From NCBI GenBank assembly GCA_041396685.1, contig JAWKYD010000010.1, positions 124,001 to 188,000 on the forward strand: DNA of 64,000 nt, written 5' to 3'. The position numbers and the translations under genes were made by a program. Shown here one piece after another: positions 8,461 to 17,205 of the stretch (within the stretch, counting starts at the first letter, position 1; each line of letters begins with the position of its first letter). The notes beneath the pieces are model-generated. The model worked only from the letters and a program-made list of their open reading frames with translations. It searched no databases and was not told the origin of the DNA. The stretch comes from JAUIAI01 sp041396685. Lineage in GTDB: Bacteria > Pseudomonadota > Gammaproteobacteria > Burkholderiales > Burkholderiaceae_E.

Positions 8461-9186
8461 TCAGCCGACGGCCACGAAGCGATCGACCGCGGGATCGAGC
8501 ATGTTGAGCTGGCCGACCGCGATGTCGATCCATGCGCCGTGCAGCGTCAGCCGGCCGTCGGCGACCGCTTCGGCCACGAAATCGAATGTCATCAGATTGG
8601 CCAGGGATGTGCGCACGGCCATGTGCTCGAGTTCGCGCAGTGCGTCTTCGCGATGGCGCGGCCGGGCGCCCACGCCACGGGCGGCCGGCAGCAGCAGCTG
8701 CAGCCAGTTTCGAATGTAGCTGATGCGCCCGGGCCCGCTGCCGGGCGCTTCGATGTCGGCGACATCGACCGGGTCTTGGTCGGCGGTGCCGTCGTGGACG
8801 TGATCGTCGTGGCCATGGCCGTCGTCGATCATGTCGTAACAGGCGCTGACGCCGCCGCAGCCCGAGTGGCCGAGCACCACGATGTGGGCGACACCGAGTT
8901 GCGTGACCGCGAACTCGACCGCCGCCGACGTGCCGTGGTGGCGCCGATCGGGGTTGCTGGGCGGCACCAGGTTGGCGACATTGCGCACCACGAAGAAGTC
9001 ACCGGGCTCACCGGCGAACAGCTGGATCGGGTCGACCCGGCTGTCGCAGCAGGCGATCAGCATGGTGCGGGGATTCTGCCCCGCCTTGGCCAGCCTTGCG
9101 TACCAGGCCTTGTCTTCGGTGAAGCGCGTGTTGCGCCAGGCGCGAAATCGGTCGGTCAGATAGGCGGGCAGGGGTTTGGCGGACAT
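8461..9186 (-). CDS. Beta-class carbonic anhydrase with His-rich insertion
   Basis: A 241-residue beta-carbonic anhydrase interconverting CO2 and bicarbonate. Zinc ligands are Cys47 (ACCDSRVDP), His107 and Cys110 (GHSGCGG); Asp48 and Arg50 form the conserved dyad. Between residues about 119 and 142 it carries an acidic, histidine-rich insertion (DDGHGHDDHVHDG) that ordinary beta-CAs lack and which could buffer or deliver metal. Start ATG 9186 was preferred over 9198 because the family begins close to PLPAYLTDRF. Transcribed in the same direction as mgtE but with a 156-base gap. Confidence 0.94.
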   Translation of the reverse strand: MSAKPLPAYLTDRFRAWRNTRFTEDKAWYARLAKAGQNPRTMLIACCDSRVDPIQLFAGEPGDFFVVRNVANLVPPSNPDRRHHGTSAAVEFAVTQLGVAHIVVLGHSGCGGVSACYDMIDDGHGHDDHVHDGTADQDPVDVADIEAPGSGPGRISYIRNWLQLLLPAARGVGARPRHREDALRELEHMAVRTSLANLMTFDFVAEAVADGRLTLHGAWIDIAVGQLNMLDPAVDRFVAVG

Positions 9187-9252
9187 GACGGCGCGCACAG
9201 GCGTGGGTTCGCGATTGACACGCTAGGGTAGCAGGCCGACGGCGCGTCGGGT

Positions 9253-10233
9253 TCAGGCCGGCAGCCCGTAGCGGGCCGATGCGGCCTGCAGGCGTGCGCC
9301 GATGCGTTCGCGCAGCGCCGGCGGCGCCAACACCGTGACCTGCTCGCCGTGACGCAGGATGTCCATTTCGAGCTCGGGGCTGGCCGCAAACGGGATCTCG
9401 AGCTCGTACCGGCCGTCGTCGCGCCATCGGCCGCGTTGATCGGCATGCCAGACCTCGGTGCTGACCCAGCGGGCGGCATCGGGTTCGAACACCAGTGTCG
9501 CCCACTGCACCTGCTCGCCGTGGAAGATGCCGTAGCCGCCGCCCATGGCCCGGGCGACCTCGGCGAGCGGCAGCTCGTGCGCGGGGCTGTCCAGGACCCG
9601 TGCCTCACGAATGGCATCGAGCGCGAACATGCGCAGGCCGTTCGAGCGGTGGCACCAGGCGTCCAGGTACCAGGCGCTGCGATAGTGCACCAGGCGTTGC
9701 GGTGAGATCTCACGCCGGGACTGCTCGTCGCGGGTGCGCGTCCAGTAGACGATGTCGAGGCGCTGGCGGCGCAGCAACGCCGCGCCGACGCGCTGAAAGA
9801 AGCGTGGCGGTACGGGCCGGTTCAGCGCCGGCATCAGGCGTACGCGCTCGTGGATCTCGCCGGGGCCGCCGGGCGCCCGCTCGAGAAGCGCGTTCAGGCG
9901 GGTGATCAGGGGTTCGATCTGTTCGCCCAACAGGCCGCCGGTGTCGAGATCCTGGAGCAGCTTGTGCATGGTGAGCAGCGCAAGGATCTCGCGGTCGCTG
10001 AACCACAGACCGGGCAGCTCGTATTGCGGGCCGACCCCCGCGCGCTCGAAACGGTATCCACCGGCGTGGCGGTCGTAGACGATGGGTGCGTTCAGGCGAT
10101 CGCGCAGATAGGAGAGATCGCGCTTGAGCGTGGCGCGCGAGACCTCGAGCGCGGACATCAGGTCGGCGAACGAGACGACCTGGCGCTGCGAGATGAGCTG
10201 GTCGATTCGATACAGGCGTTCGGTCTGGTTCAT
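9253..10233 (-). CDS. WYL-domain transcriptional regulator (YafY/DeoR-like)
   Basis: A 326-residue regulator with an N-terminal HTH_11/DeoR-like winged helix (LYRIDQLISQRQVVSFADL, about residues 1-60), a central WYL ligand-binding domain (about 140-215; the motif region reads RSAWYLDAWC) and a C-terminal WCX segment (about 250-326). WYL proteins bind small ligands or nucleic acid and often regulate stress and defence genes. Here the flanks are a carbonic anhydrase and a tiny membrane peptide, so no target is implied by context. Confidence 0.9.
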   Translation of the reverse strand: MNQTERLYRIDQLISQRQVVSFADLMSALEVSRATLKRDLSYLRDRLNAPIVYDRHAGGYRFERAGVGPQYELPGLWFSDREILALLTMHKLLQDLDTGGLLGEQIEPLITRLNALLERAPGGPGEIHERVRLMPALNRPVPPRFFQRVGAALLRRQRLDIVYWTRTRDEQSRREISPQRLVHYRSAWYLDAWCHRSNGLRMFALDAIREARVLDSPAHELPLAEVARAMGGGYGIFHGEQVQWATLVFEPDAARWVSTEVWHADQRGRWRDDGRYELEIPFAASPELEMDILRHGEQVTVLAPPALRERIGARLQAASARYGLPA

Positions 10234-10406
10234 CGGGTTGCGGTCGTGGCACGGCCGCTACGGCGGCGGATCCGGCCCGGGTCTGGGTTCGCACAGGCTC
10301 ATTCGGCGAGCCCGGACGTTAGCACACTGAACCGCACGCAACTTCCACGACACATAGGTTCGTCACAGTGCTCTTGCGATCCGAAAACAGCAACCGAGGT
10401 GATGCC

Positions 10407-10478
10407 ATGACCGACGACAGCATGTTCGTATTCGTACTCATGATTCTGGGCGTGTTCCTGGGGCTGATCGCCTCCTGA
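10407..10478 (+). CDS. Putative 23-residue membrane peptide
   Basis: A very short frame starts at ATG 10407, 7 bases after GAGG (10396-10399), and ends with TGA at 10476-10478. The product has four polar residues and then a single hydrophobic helix (VFVLMILGVFLGLIAS), the pattern of small bacterial membrane proteins. It lies alone between the WYL regulator and the SDR gene. No homologue is recalled. The good ribosome site and clean transmembrane pattern support it, but its length gives little statistical weight. Confidence 0.45.
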   Translation: MTDDSMFVFVLMILGVFLGLIAS

Positions 10479-10636
10479 TCCCTGGCCAGGGTCGCATCGC
10501 GGCGCCGTCGGCGTGCGGATCGGCGGCGCCTGCCGTGGCGCGCGTCGGTGCGAGCGCGGGCGCCGGCGGTGCGCGTTCTCCCGATCGGCAATACACCGGG
10601 GTACGATCGTCGCTGTCACAAACAATGAGAGCGACC

Positions 10637-11389
10637 ATGACCGATCGTCCCAAGGCCTTGATCACCGGCGCCGGCACCGGCGTCGGCGCGGCCACCGCCC
10701 TGATGCTGACCCAGCGTGGCTACGATGTCCTGATCAACTACCGCCGCAGCGCCGACGAGGCCAATGCCGTGGCAGAGCAATGTCGGCAGGCCGGTGGCCA
10801 GGTGCTACTCGTACAAGGTGACGTCGTCGAAGACGCCGATTGCCGACGTCTCGTGCAGAGCGCGCTGGACGCCTGGGGCCGTCTCGATGCCTTGGTCAAC
10901 AATGCCGGCGTCACCGTGTTCAAGCCAGGGCAGTGGGACGGCCTGGAGGCCGACGACTTCCATCGCGTCTACGCCGTCAACACGATCGGCACGTTTCAAA
11001 TGGTGCGCGCTGCCCGCGAGGCCCTGAAGGCCGCGCGCGGCGCCATCGTCAATGTCTCATCGATCGCCGGCGCGCTGGGCATCGGTTCCTCGGCGGCCTA
11101 CATCGCGGCCAAGGGTGCGGTCAACTCACTGACCCTGCACATGGCGCGTGAGCTTGCGCCCGAGGTGCGGGTGAACGCCGTCTGCCCGGGTCTGATCACC
11201 ACCCGCTGGTTCGTCGACGGGCTCGGTCAGGAGGCCTTCGAGAAGATCCGTGCGAACTACGAAAGCACGCGGCCGTTGGCCACCGCGTGTTCGGCCGAAG
11301 ACGTCGCCGATGCCATCGTCTGGCTGGTCACGGGCGCGCGCACCACGACCGGCGAACTGGTGCTGCTCGATTCCGGCACCCATCTCTGA
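10637..11389 (+). CDS. SDR family oxidoreductase
   Basis: A 250-residue classical short-chain dehydrogenase/reductase, FabG-like. The NAD(P) loop is TGAGTGVG (residues 10-17), NNAG is at 88-91, and the catalytic Ser142, Tyr155 and Lys159 lie in VSSIAGALG and AAYIAAKGA. The PG motif after the active site (VCPGLITTRW) is also present. Ring-opening NYRR after beta strand 2 suggests NADPH preference. ATG 10637 gives the standard N terminus; ATG 10625 is four codons upstream in frame. Substrate unknown. Confidence 0.93.
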   Translation: MTDRPKALITGAGTGVGAATALMLTQRGYDVLINYRRSADEANAVAEQCRQAGGQVLLVQGDVVEDADCRRLVQSALDAWGRLDALVNNAGVTVFKPGQWDGLEADDFHRVYAVNTIGTFQMVRAAREALKAARGAIVNVSSIAGALGIGSSAAYIAAKGAVNSLTLHMARELAPEVRVNAVCPGLITTRWFVDGLGQEAFEKIRANYESTRPLATACSAEDVADAIVWLVTGARTTTGELVLLDSGTHL

Positions 11390-11413
11390 GCCGTCGTCTG
11401 CCTTCGTCGCGAA

Positions 11414-13216
11414 TCAGGTCGGACCCGGGCGCGGGCCAACAGGCCGCTGACCACCCGGGCGCCCATCGCCGGGCTCGTCGGCGCCGCCCTGCGAGCCGGG
11501 CGCCTGAGGCAGATGCACGGTGAGTTGCTCGAACGGGATCGACCATCCCTCGCGGTTGCAGACGGCGACCAGCGTCTGCTGGATCAGGCGGCCGATCGCG
11601 AAATAGCCGCCGGCCGCGGCGCCGTCGAACGACGCGACGATCAGATAGTCGAGCGAATGCGCCGATGCGCTGCTGAAAGTGACCAACAGACTCCGCAGAT
11701 GGGCGCCGTGGTCGCTGATCGCGATCGCCTGCGCGAGCGCGGCCTCCATCTTGGTGGGCACCTCGTCCAGGCTGATCGGCTGCAATGCGTAGTCGACGCC
11801 GAAGGTCACCGGCACCACGAATCCGTCGCGGGTCAGATTGAGCGGCGCGGCCGACGCCAGTTCGCTGGTCGGCATCAGCATCTCGCTGCCCTTGTGGCGC
11901 AGGCGCACGCGCTCGACCGATTGCCCGAGCACCTCCACGAAGCGATCACCCGACAGCATCAGGAAGTCGCCGGTGCTGGCCGGAAACCACGGCTCGTCGG
12001 TAACCGGGCGTGATTGCAGGTCTTCGAGCTTCTGCAAGGGCACGCGGTGGTAGCCGGTCAGCTCGGGGTTCGCGAACACGGCAAAGGCGTTGATGCTGAC
12101 CACCCGCATGGGCACGCCGTCATAGATCAGTCTTTCGCTCTCGCGCACGGGTCCGAAGCCCATCAGCATGCGAATCTCGCTGATGTAGCGCGGAATCGCC
12201 TGGCGCAGCGCGGCCGCCGACATGATCAGCAGCAGGATAGCCAGCGCCAGCAGCAACATGTCGCTGCGCGCATAGAACACGACCACCATCGCAAGCATGA
12301 TCAGCAGGATGCTCAGGCCACGATAGAGGTAGCGGGCGGCCCGCTCGCGGCTGCCGGAGGGCCGGCCCTTGCGCTGTCGCGAGACGCGCAAGGCCACGGA
12401 CAGCAGCAGACGCGTGAGCAGCCACATGACGAACGCCGCACCAATCGCATAGAGCAGCGTCAATCCACGGCCGGCAACGAACTCGCCCAATGGCTGCAGA
12501 TAGGACTCCCATCCGACCGCGGCCTGCTCCTCCAGGCGTGCGAGCTGCACCCGGAACAGTTCGCGATTGCTGACGATTTCGGCGCGCCGGCTCTTCCATT
12601 CGGCCTGCAGGGCTTTCAGCGAGTCGACCACAGACTTGCCCGGATCGGCTGTGAGCAGGCCGTTGATCGAGACCAGCGCCTTGTCGGCCGCGTTGATCTG
12701 CTCACCCGCGCGCTCGATCTCGCGTCGCAGCGCTTCGATGCGCCGGGGCTTCTCGGTGATGTCCTTCAGGCTCGACAGTAGCGGCCGCGCGATCTCGAGC
12801 AGTTCGGATTGCCAGTCGTAGTTCTTGGGTGCTTCGGCCCTGAACACGGACATGTCCAGCCCGTCGACCGCCAGTTGCTCGAAGCTCGCGCGCAGCTGTT
12901 GCAGTTGCGCATTGGCCTCGTTGATACGGGACTGCAGATCGGGGTCCGAGGCTCCCGCGGGCAACTTGCGCGCCTCGGCGCGCAGCGCTTTGAGTTCGTT
13001 TTCCTTGTCACCGATGCGCTCGCGCACATCGGCCAGGCGGGCAGCTACCTGGGTGTCGTTGGCGGAGCCGGGTGCGGCCTGCGAGGCGGCCGGAACCACG
13101 GGCTCGGAAGCAGAAGGCGCCTGGGCGACTCCGGGGAGCGGCAGAAAAAGCGTCAGCAGGCCGATGAGAACGAGATCGAGCAGGCGGCGGGCGTGAGTCT
13201 TGTTCGAGGATGACAT
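11414..13216 (-). CDS. MscS-like mechanosensitive channel with coiled-coil periplasmic domain
   Basis: A 600-residue membrane protein. A signal peptide ends near GVAQA; a Lys/Glu-rich coiled-coil region spans about residues 45-215, then come several transmembrane helices (about 240-345), the TM3-like stretch (ALRQAIPRYISEIRMLMGFG), a beta domain, and an MscS-type C-terminal region with VPVTFGVDYALQPISLDEV and WSIPFEQLTVHLP. The tail is Gly/Pro-rich. Long MscS relatives such as these release osmolytes on hypo-osmotic shock. The beta-domain motif VGD usually found near TM3 is weak here (ERLIYDGVPMRVV), so gating may differ. Confidence 0.8.
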   Translation of the reverse strand: MSSSNKTHARRLLDLVLIGLLTLFLPLPGVAQAPSASEPVVPAASQAAPGSANDTQVAARLADVRERIGDKENELKALRAEARKLPAGASDPDLQSRINEANAQLQQLRASFEQLAVDGLDMSVFRAEAPKNYDWQSELLEIARPLLSSLKDITEKPRRIEALRREIERAGEQINAADKALVSINGLLTADPGKSVVDSLKALQAEWKSRRAEIVSNRELFRVQLARLEEQAAVGWESYLQPLGEFVAGRGLTLLYAIGAAFVMWLLTRLLLSVALRVSRQRKGRPSGSRERAARYLYRGLSILLIMLAMVVVFYARSDMLLLALAILLLIMSAAALRQAIPRYISEIRMLMGFGPVRESERLIYDGVPMRVVSINAFAVFANPELTGYHRVPLQKLEDLQSRPVTDEPWFPASTGDFLMLSGDRFVEVLGQSVERVRLRHKGSEMLMPTSELASAAPLNLTRDGFVVPVTFGVDYALQPISLDEVPTKMEAALAQAIAISDHGAHLRSLLVTFSSASAHSLDYLIVASFDGAAAGGYFAIGRLIQQTLVAVCNREGWSIPFEQLTVHLPQAPGSQGGADEPGDGRPGGQRPVGPRPGPT

Positions 13217-13299
13217 GTGCTTGTTCGAGGTGTCGGGCGTCAGCGACGATGGCGCGCCGATGAGATCTGGAAATTCTAGAATGCGTTACAGCGTATTCC

Positions 13300-13806
13300 G
13301 TGGTCCCGTTGTGGTGGACACGGTTATGGGTGCCGATGTCCGTGTCCTGTCTCGCACTGCAGATCTATACTGCTCTGGTCAGCATTTTCTTCACGTGGCT
13401 GTTTCTGCGGCCACGGCGGGCACGGTCGCGCGCATCGGGCCAGGCTCGCAAGCGCGTCGCACGAGATTCGCGGGCGTCCGTGACCGATGCCGTGTCGCCG
13501 GCCGAGCCCGAACCGTTCCTCGATCCCCAGACCATCGCCGATTGGAGCGCCACGCTCGCCGGTGACGCACCGTTCGTGACGCAGACGGGCCTCACCGCGC
13601 GCGTCTCCGTGCCGACCGACGACGGTTCCCGAAGCGCTGCTACCGGCGATGTCACCGGCCCGCCGCGCAAGCGGCCGTCTGGCGATCAGCGTTCGCCGTC
13701 CGTTGCGAAGCCGGGTGCGTCGCGCACGGGCAAGGCCCGGCGCGCGCGCGCACGTCGGGCACGCGCGAGCGTCCACGCGGTTCATGCTGCCGCCAATCCG
13801 CGCTGA
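13300..13806 (+). CDS. Hypothetical single-TM protein with basic disordered tail
   Basis: A 168-residue frame with strong third-position G/C like its neighbours. One hydrophobic segment near the N terminus (LALQIYTALVSIFFTWLFL) is followed at once by Arg-rich sequence, then a proline/acidic stretch, then a very basic tail (KARRARARRARASV) that could bind nucleic acid or membrane lipid. Start is GTG 13300; an in-frame ATG at 13336 is equally likely. It lies 51 bases upstream of the MFS gene in the same direction. No family recognised; a long open frame on the opposite strand is treated as spurious. Confidence 0.5.
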   Translation: MVPLWWTRLWVPMSVSCLALQIYTALVSIFFTWLFLRPRRARSRASGQARKRVARDSRASVTDAVSPAEPEPFLDPQTIADWSATLAGDAPFVTQTGLTARVSVPTDDGSRSAATGDVTGPPRKRPSGDQRSPSVAKPGASRTGKARRARARRARASVHAVHAAANPR

Positions 13807-13857
13807 CCGGCTTGGTCCGCGTTCGATCGCCGGCCATCGGCGCGCCGGTGGCGACAC

Positions 13858-15015
13858 GTGACGGGCCGGCGCGGCGTGCTCGGCTGGCTGGCATTGGCGA
13901 ACTTCGCGACCGGCCTGGCCGCCTTCGTCGTCATCGGCCTGGTCGATCTCATTTCCCGTGACCTCGGTCTGACGGCGTCGACCACCGGTTGGGTGGTTTC
14001 GCTCTATGCGATCGCCTATGCGATCGGCTCGCCGGTGCTGGTCGCGCTGACCGGCGCCTGGCCGCGACGTATCGCCCTGCTTCTCGGCATGGGGCTGCTC
14101 GCGATCAGCGCGGCGGCCAGCGCCCTGGCGCCGTCGTTCGAGTTGTTGCTGGCGGCTCGCGTGGTTGCGGCACTCGGGGCCGGTCTGATCACACCCGTGA
14201 CCTCGGGTGTCGCGATTGCGATCGCCGCTCCGGGGCAGCAGGGGCGCGCATTGTCGGCGGTGTTTCTGGGGCTCACGCTCGCCCAGGCGCTCGGCATTCC
14301 GCTCGGCAGCTTCGTCGCTTTCTCGTATGGTTGGCGCGCAGCTTTCTGGCTCGTGCTGGCGGTGGCGATCGTCGCATTTGCCGGTCTCTGGTGGCGCGTG
14401 CCCAGGGTGCTGGACGTTCGCATCACCTCGCTGCGAACGCTGGCGCAGGCGTTGACCAGCGCATCGCGAATGGCGTCGATACTTTTCACGGCCTCGTTTT
14501 TGGGCGCCATCTATGTGCTCTACACCTATTTCTCGCCGTTGCTGGTGGCGCGTATGGGCTATGGCCGCGATGGTGTCAGCCTTGCCCTGCTCGTGTTCGG
14601 TTTTGGCGCGATCGCCGGCAACCTGGTCGGCGGCCGCCTCAGCGACCGCTTCGGCAGCCTGCGAACACTGACCGTCATCTGTGTGCTCGAGGCGACCTTT
14701 ATGCTGCCGTTCTCGTCGTTGCCGCTGCCCGACGGGTTCCTGCTGCCCTGGATCTTCGTGTTCTCCGCGATCGGCTGGGCGTTCGCGGTTCCGCAGCAGG
14801 CGCGCATCGTCGCGCAATCGCCCGATGCCGCCAGCGTCGTGCTCGCGCTCAATGCGGCCGCCATCTACGTGGGGGTGGCCGGCGGCTCGGCGCTGGGCGG
14901 CTTCGTCCTGTCGGTGGCCGGTCTCGATGCCCTGGGCTGGATGGCCGCGCTCGCGGCGCTCGCCGCGCTCGTGCATCTGCGACTGTCGAATCGCCTGGTC
15001 ACGGCCCGTCCCTGA
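13858..15015 (+). CDS. MFS transporter (drug/sugar efflux, AraJ/YdhP-like)
   Basis: A 385-residue, 12-helix major facilitator. The first helix begins at LGWLALANFATGLAAFVVIG, the D/Rx-type loop between helices 2 and 3 reads LTGAWPRRIALLLGMG, and helix 5 carries the antiporter-like GIPLGSFVAFSYGWRAAFW segment. This arrangement is typical of DHA1 efflux pumps in the AraJ/YdhP/Cml branch. The start is GTG 13858; no ATG lies close upstream in frame. Substrate unknown. Confidence 0.88.
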   Translation: MTGRRGVLGWLALANFATGLAAFVVIGLVDLISRDLGLTASTTGWVVSLYAIAYAIGSPVLVALTGAWPRRIALLLGMGLLAISAAASALAPSFELLLAARVVAALGAGLITPVTSGVAIAIAAPGQQGRALSAVFLGLTLAQALGIPLGSFVAFSYGWRAAFWLVLAVAIVAFAGLWWRVPRVLDVRITSLRTLAQALTSASRMASILFTASFLGAIYVLYTYFSPLLVARMGYGRDGVSLALLVFGFGAIAGNLVGGRLSDRFGSLRTLTVICVLEATFMLPFSSLPLPDGFLLPWIFVFSAIGWAFAVPQQARIVAQSPDAASVVLALNAAAIYVGVAGGSALGGFVLSVAGLDALGWMAALAALAALVHLRLSNRLVTARP

Positions 15016-15174
15016 ATCAAGGGCGCACGGGTTCTTTTATGGCTTGGCGAGCGGGCTGAATTTTCTTCAACCCGACCTGATCCCCTCGTGCTTGCAGGAC
15101 GCCTCGTCCTCGGCCACCATGCCGCGTCGGCGCCCACCGCATCGGCCCGCCGAAAGCAACACGGAGAAGACCGG

Positions 15175-16029
15175 ATGACACCGACCGATCAAGCCCTCGG
15201 CGCGCTCGCGCGTTGCGCCTGGCGCATTCGCCGCCATGCGTTGCGCATGGGCGCGATTCAGGGGCAGGGCTATGTCGGCCAGGCCCTCGGCTATGCCGAC
15301 GTGCTGGCCGTTGCCTACGGCCATGCATTGAGGTTTCGCCCAGGCGACCCCGCCTGGGAAGGACGCGACCGTTTCCTGCTCTCGCACGGCCACTATGCGA
15401 TCGCGCACTATGCGGCGCTGATCGAGGCGGGCGTCATCCCCGAGAGCGAGCTGGAGACCTACGGTTGCGACGACAGCCGCCTGCCGATGTCGGGCATGGC
15501 CGGCTACACGCCGGGCATGGAGATCTCGGGCGGTTCACTCGGCCAGGGGCTGGCGATCGCCGTGGGCATGGCCCTGGCGCTGCGCCACAAAGGCAATCCG
15601 GCGTTCGTCTACAACTCGATGTCCGATGGCGAACTCGACGAGGGCGCCACCTGGGAGGCGGCGATGGGGGCCGCGCATCAGCGGCTGGCCAACCTGGTCT
15701 GCCTGGTCGACATCAACGACCAGCAGGCCGACGGGCCCTCCACGAAGGTGTTGGGCTTCGAGCCGCTTGCCGACAAGTGGGCGTCATTCGGCTGGCACGT
15801 GCAGCGCGTCGATGGCAACGATCTGGCCGCGGTGCTGCGGGCCTTCGACACCGCGCGGGCGCTCGCGGAGCAGCGTCCGCGCGTGATCCTGTTCGACACC
15901 CTGATGGGCAAGGGGGTGCCGTTTCTCGAGCGGCGCGAAAAAAACCATTTCATTCGCGTCGATCCGCCGGAGTGGCAGATGGCGTTGCAGATCCTGGATG
16001 AGCATCGCCCCGAGGGAGCCGTCGCATGA
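15175..16029 (+). CDS. Transketolase, N-terminal (TPP-binding) subunit
   Basis: A 284-residue protein equal to the first domain of transketolase. GGAGAAGA at about 15162-15169 precedes ATG 15175. It carries the family HGHYAIAHYA and GGSLGQGLAIAVGMAL motifs and the TPP-Mg segment SMSDGELDEGATWEAAM; the usual GDGE is SDGE here. The partner subunit starts within its stop codon. Together they would form a heterotetrameric split transketolase, as in archaea and many bacteria. The carbohydrate substrate is not fixed by sequence, and no Calvin-cycle or pentose-phosphate gene is adjacent. Confidence 0.93.
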   Translation: MTPTDQALGALARCAWRIRRHALRMGAIQGQGYVGQALGYADVLAVAYGHALRFRPGDPAWEGRDRFLLSHGHYAIAHYAALIEAGVIPESELETYGCDDSRLPMSGMAGYTPGMEISGGSLGQGLAIAVGMALALRHKGNPAFVYNSMSDGELDEGATWEAAMGAAHQRLANLVCLVDINDQQADGPSTKVLGFEPLADKWASFGWHVQRVDGNDLAAVLRAFDTARALAEQRPRVILFDTLMGKGVPFLERREKNHFIRVDPPEWQMALQILDEHRPEGAVA

Positions 16030-17033
16030 ACAGCGCCGCCGGCAGCAAGCCGCGTCTCACCACGTCGGCGATGATCGCCTCGATCGCCGCCGAGGGCCAG
16101 CGGGTCACCGCGGCGCCGTTTGGCAAGGCGCTCACCGAACTGGCGGCCCGGCGGCCCGAGGTCGTCGGCCTGACCGCCGATCTCGCCAAGTACACCGATC
16201 TGCATCTGTTCGGCCAGGCCTATCCCGAGCGCTTCTTCCAGATGGGCATGGCCGAGCAGTTGCTGCTGGCGGCCGCCGGCGGCATGGCCAAGGAGGGGCT
16301 GCTGCCGTTCGCCACCACCTACGCGGTGTTCGGCACCCGGCGCGCCTACGATTTCATTCATCAGGTCATCGCCGAAGAGCGCCTGAACGTCAAGATCTGC
16401 TGTGCCTTGCCCGGCCTGACCACCGGCTACGGGCCCAGCCACCAGGCCACCGACGATCTCGCGTTGATGCGGGCGATCCCGGGTCTGACCGTCGTCGATC
16501 CCTGCGACGCGCTCGACATCGAGCAGGCCGTGCCGCAGATCGCAGCGCACGACGGCCCGGTCTACATGCGGCTGCTGCGCGGCAGCGTGCCGCGGGTGCT
16601 CGACGAGATCGATGGCTACCGATTCGAGCTCGGCAAGGCGAAGATGCTCCGCGAGGGCGGGGACGTGCTGATCCTGGCCAGTGGCCTGCTAACAATGCGC
16701 GCGCTCGAGGTGGCGGCAGACCTGGCGGCCGACGGCGTCGGCGCCGCGGTTCTGCACTGCCCGACCATCAAGCCGCTGGACGAAGCGACGATTCTCGCCG
16801 CGGTGGGTGCGAAGCCGCGCCTGGTGGTGGTCACCGAGAACCACTCGGTGGTCGGCGGCCTTGGCGAGGCCGTGGCGGCCAGTCTGCTCGTCAACGGCGT
16901 TCAGCCGGCCGGATTTCGACTGGCCGGGCTGCCCGATGCCTTCCTCGACGCCGGCGCGCTGCCCACTCTGCACGACCGTTACGGCATCAGCCGCGAGGCG
17001 CTGGCGGGCCGGATCAAAACCTGGCTCGGCTAG
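16026..17033 (+). CDS. Transketolase, C-terminal subunit
   Basis: A 335-residue protein holding the pyrimidine-binding and C-terminal transketolase domains. The catalytic glutamate lies in RFFQMGMAEQLLLAAAGG, and GPSHQATDDLALMRAIPG and the C-terminal HSVVGGLGEAV region match DXS/transketolase C domains. Its ATG overlaps the previous stop in ATGA (16026-16029), so the two subunits are translated in step. It ends in TAG followed directly by the intergenic repeat B. Confidence 0.94.
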   Translation: MNSAAGSKPRLTTSAMIASIAAEGQRVTAAPFGKALTELAARRPEVVGLTADLAKYTDLHLFGQAYPERFFQMGMAEQLLLAAAGGMAKEGLLPFATTYAVFGTRRAYDFIHQVIAEERLNVKICCALPGLTTGYGPSHQATDDLALMRAIPGLTVVDPCDALDIEQAVPQIAAHDGPVYMRLLRGSVPRVLDEIDGYRFELGKAKMLREGGDVLILASGLLTMRALEVAADLAADGVGAAVLHCPTIKPLDEATILAAVGAKPRLVVVTENHSVVGGLGEAVAASLLVNGVQPAGFRLAGLPDAFLDAGALPTLHDRYGISREALAGRIKTWLG

Positions 17034-17040
17034 TGTCACC

Positions 17041-17113
17041 TGAGTCCGACGTTCGCTGAACAAGAACGCGCCTAGAGTGTCGTGTCCCATAAGAATCTTG
17101 ACGTTCGCTTGGC
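17041..17113. repeat. Intergenic repeat copy B
   Basis: This stretch follows the transketolase stop. GAGTCC plus ACGTTC (17043-17055) match copy A in direct orientation, while 17053-17069 match copy A in inverted orientation (16 of 17). A second related piece, TTGACGTTCGCTTGG, lies at 17099-17113. The mixture of direct and inverted similarity fits a decayed palindromic element. Confidence 0.5.
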
Positions 17114-17205
17114 CTGAGAACCGGGCGGGCGCAAGGCGCTCGCCGGCGCCATGACGGCGCGAAAGGAGGGCGCAGACGCCTTCGCCGGGCCCGCGACGGT
17201 CGCGC

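Noticed and set aside
13324..14976. 550-codon frame opposite the MFS transporter
   Set aside because: Composition is Arg/Gln/His-rich as expected of antisense of a hydrophobic gene; the plus-strand MFS protein has clear helices and motifs.
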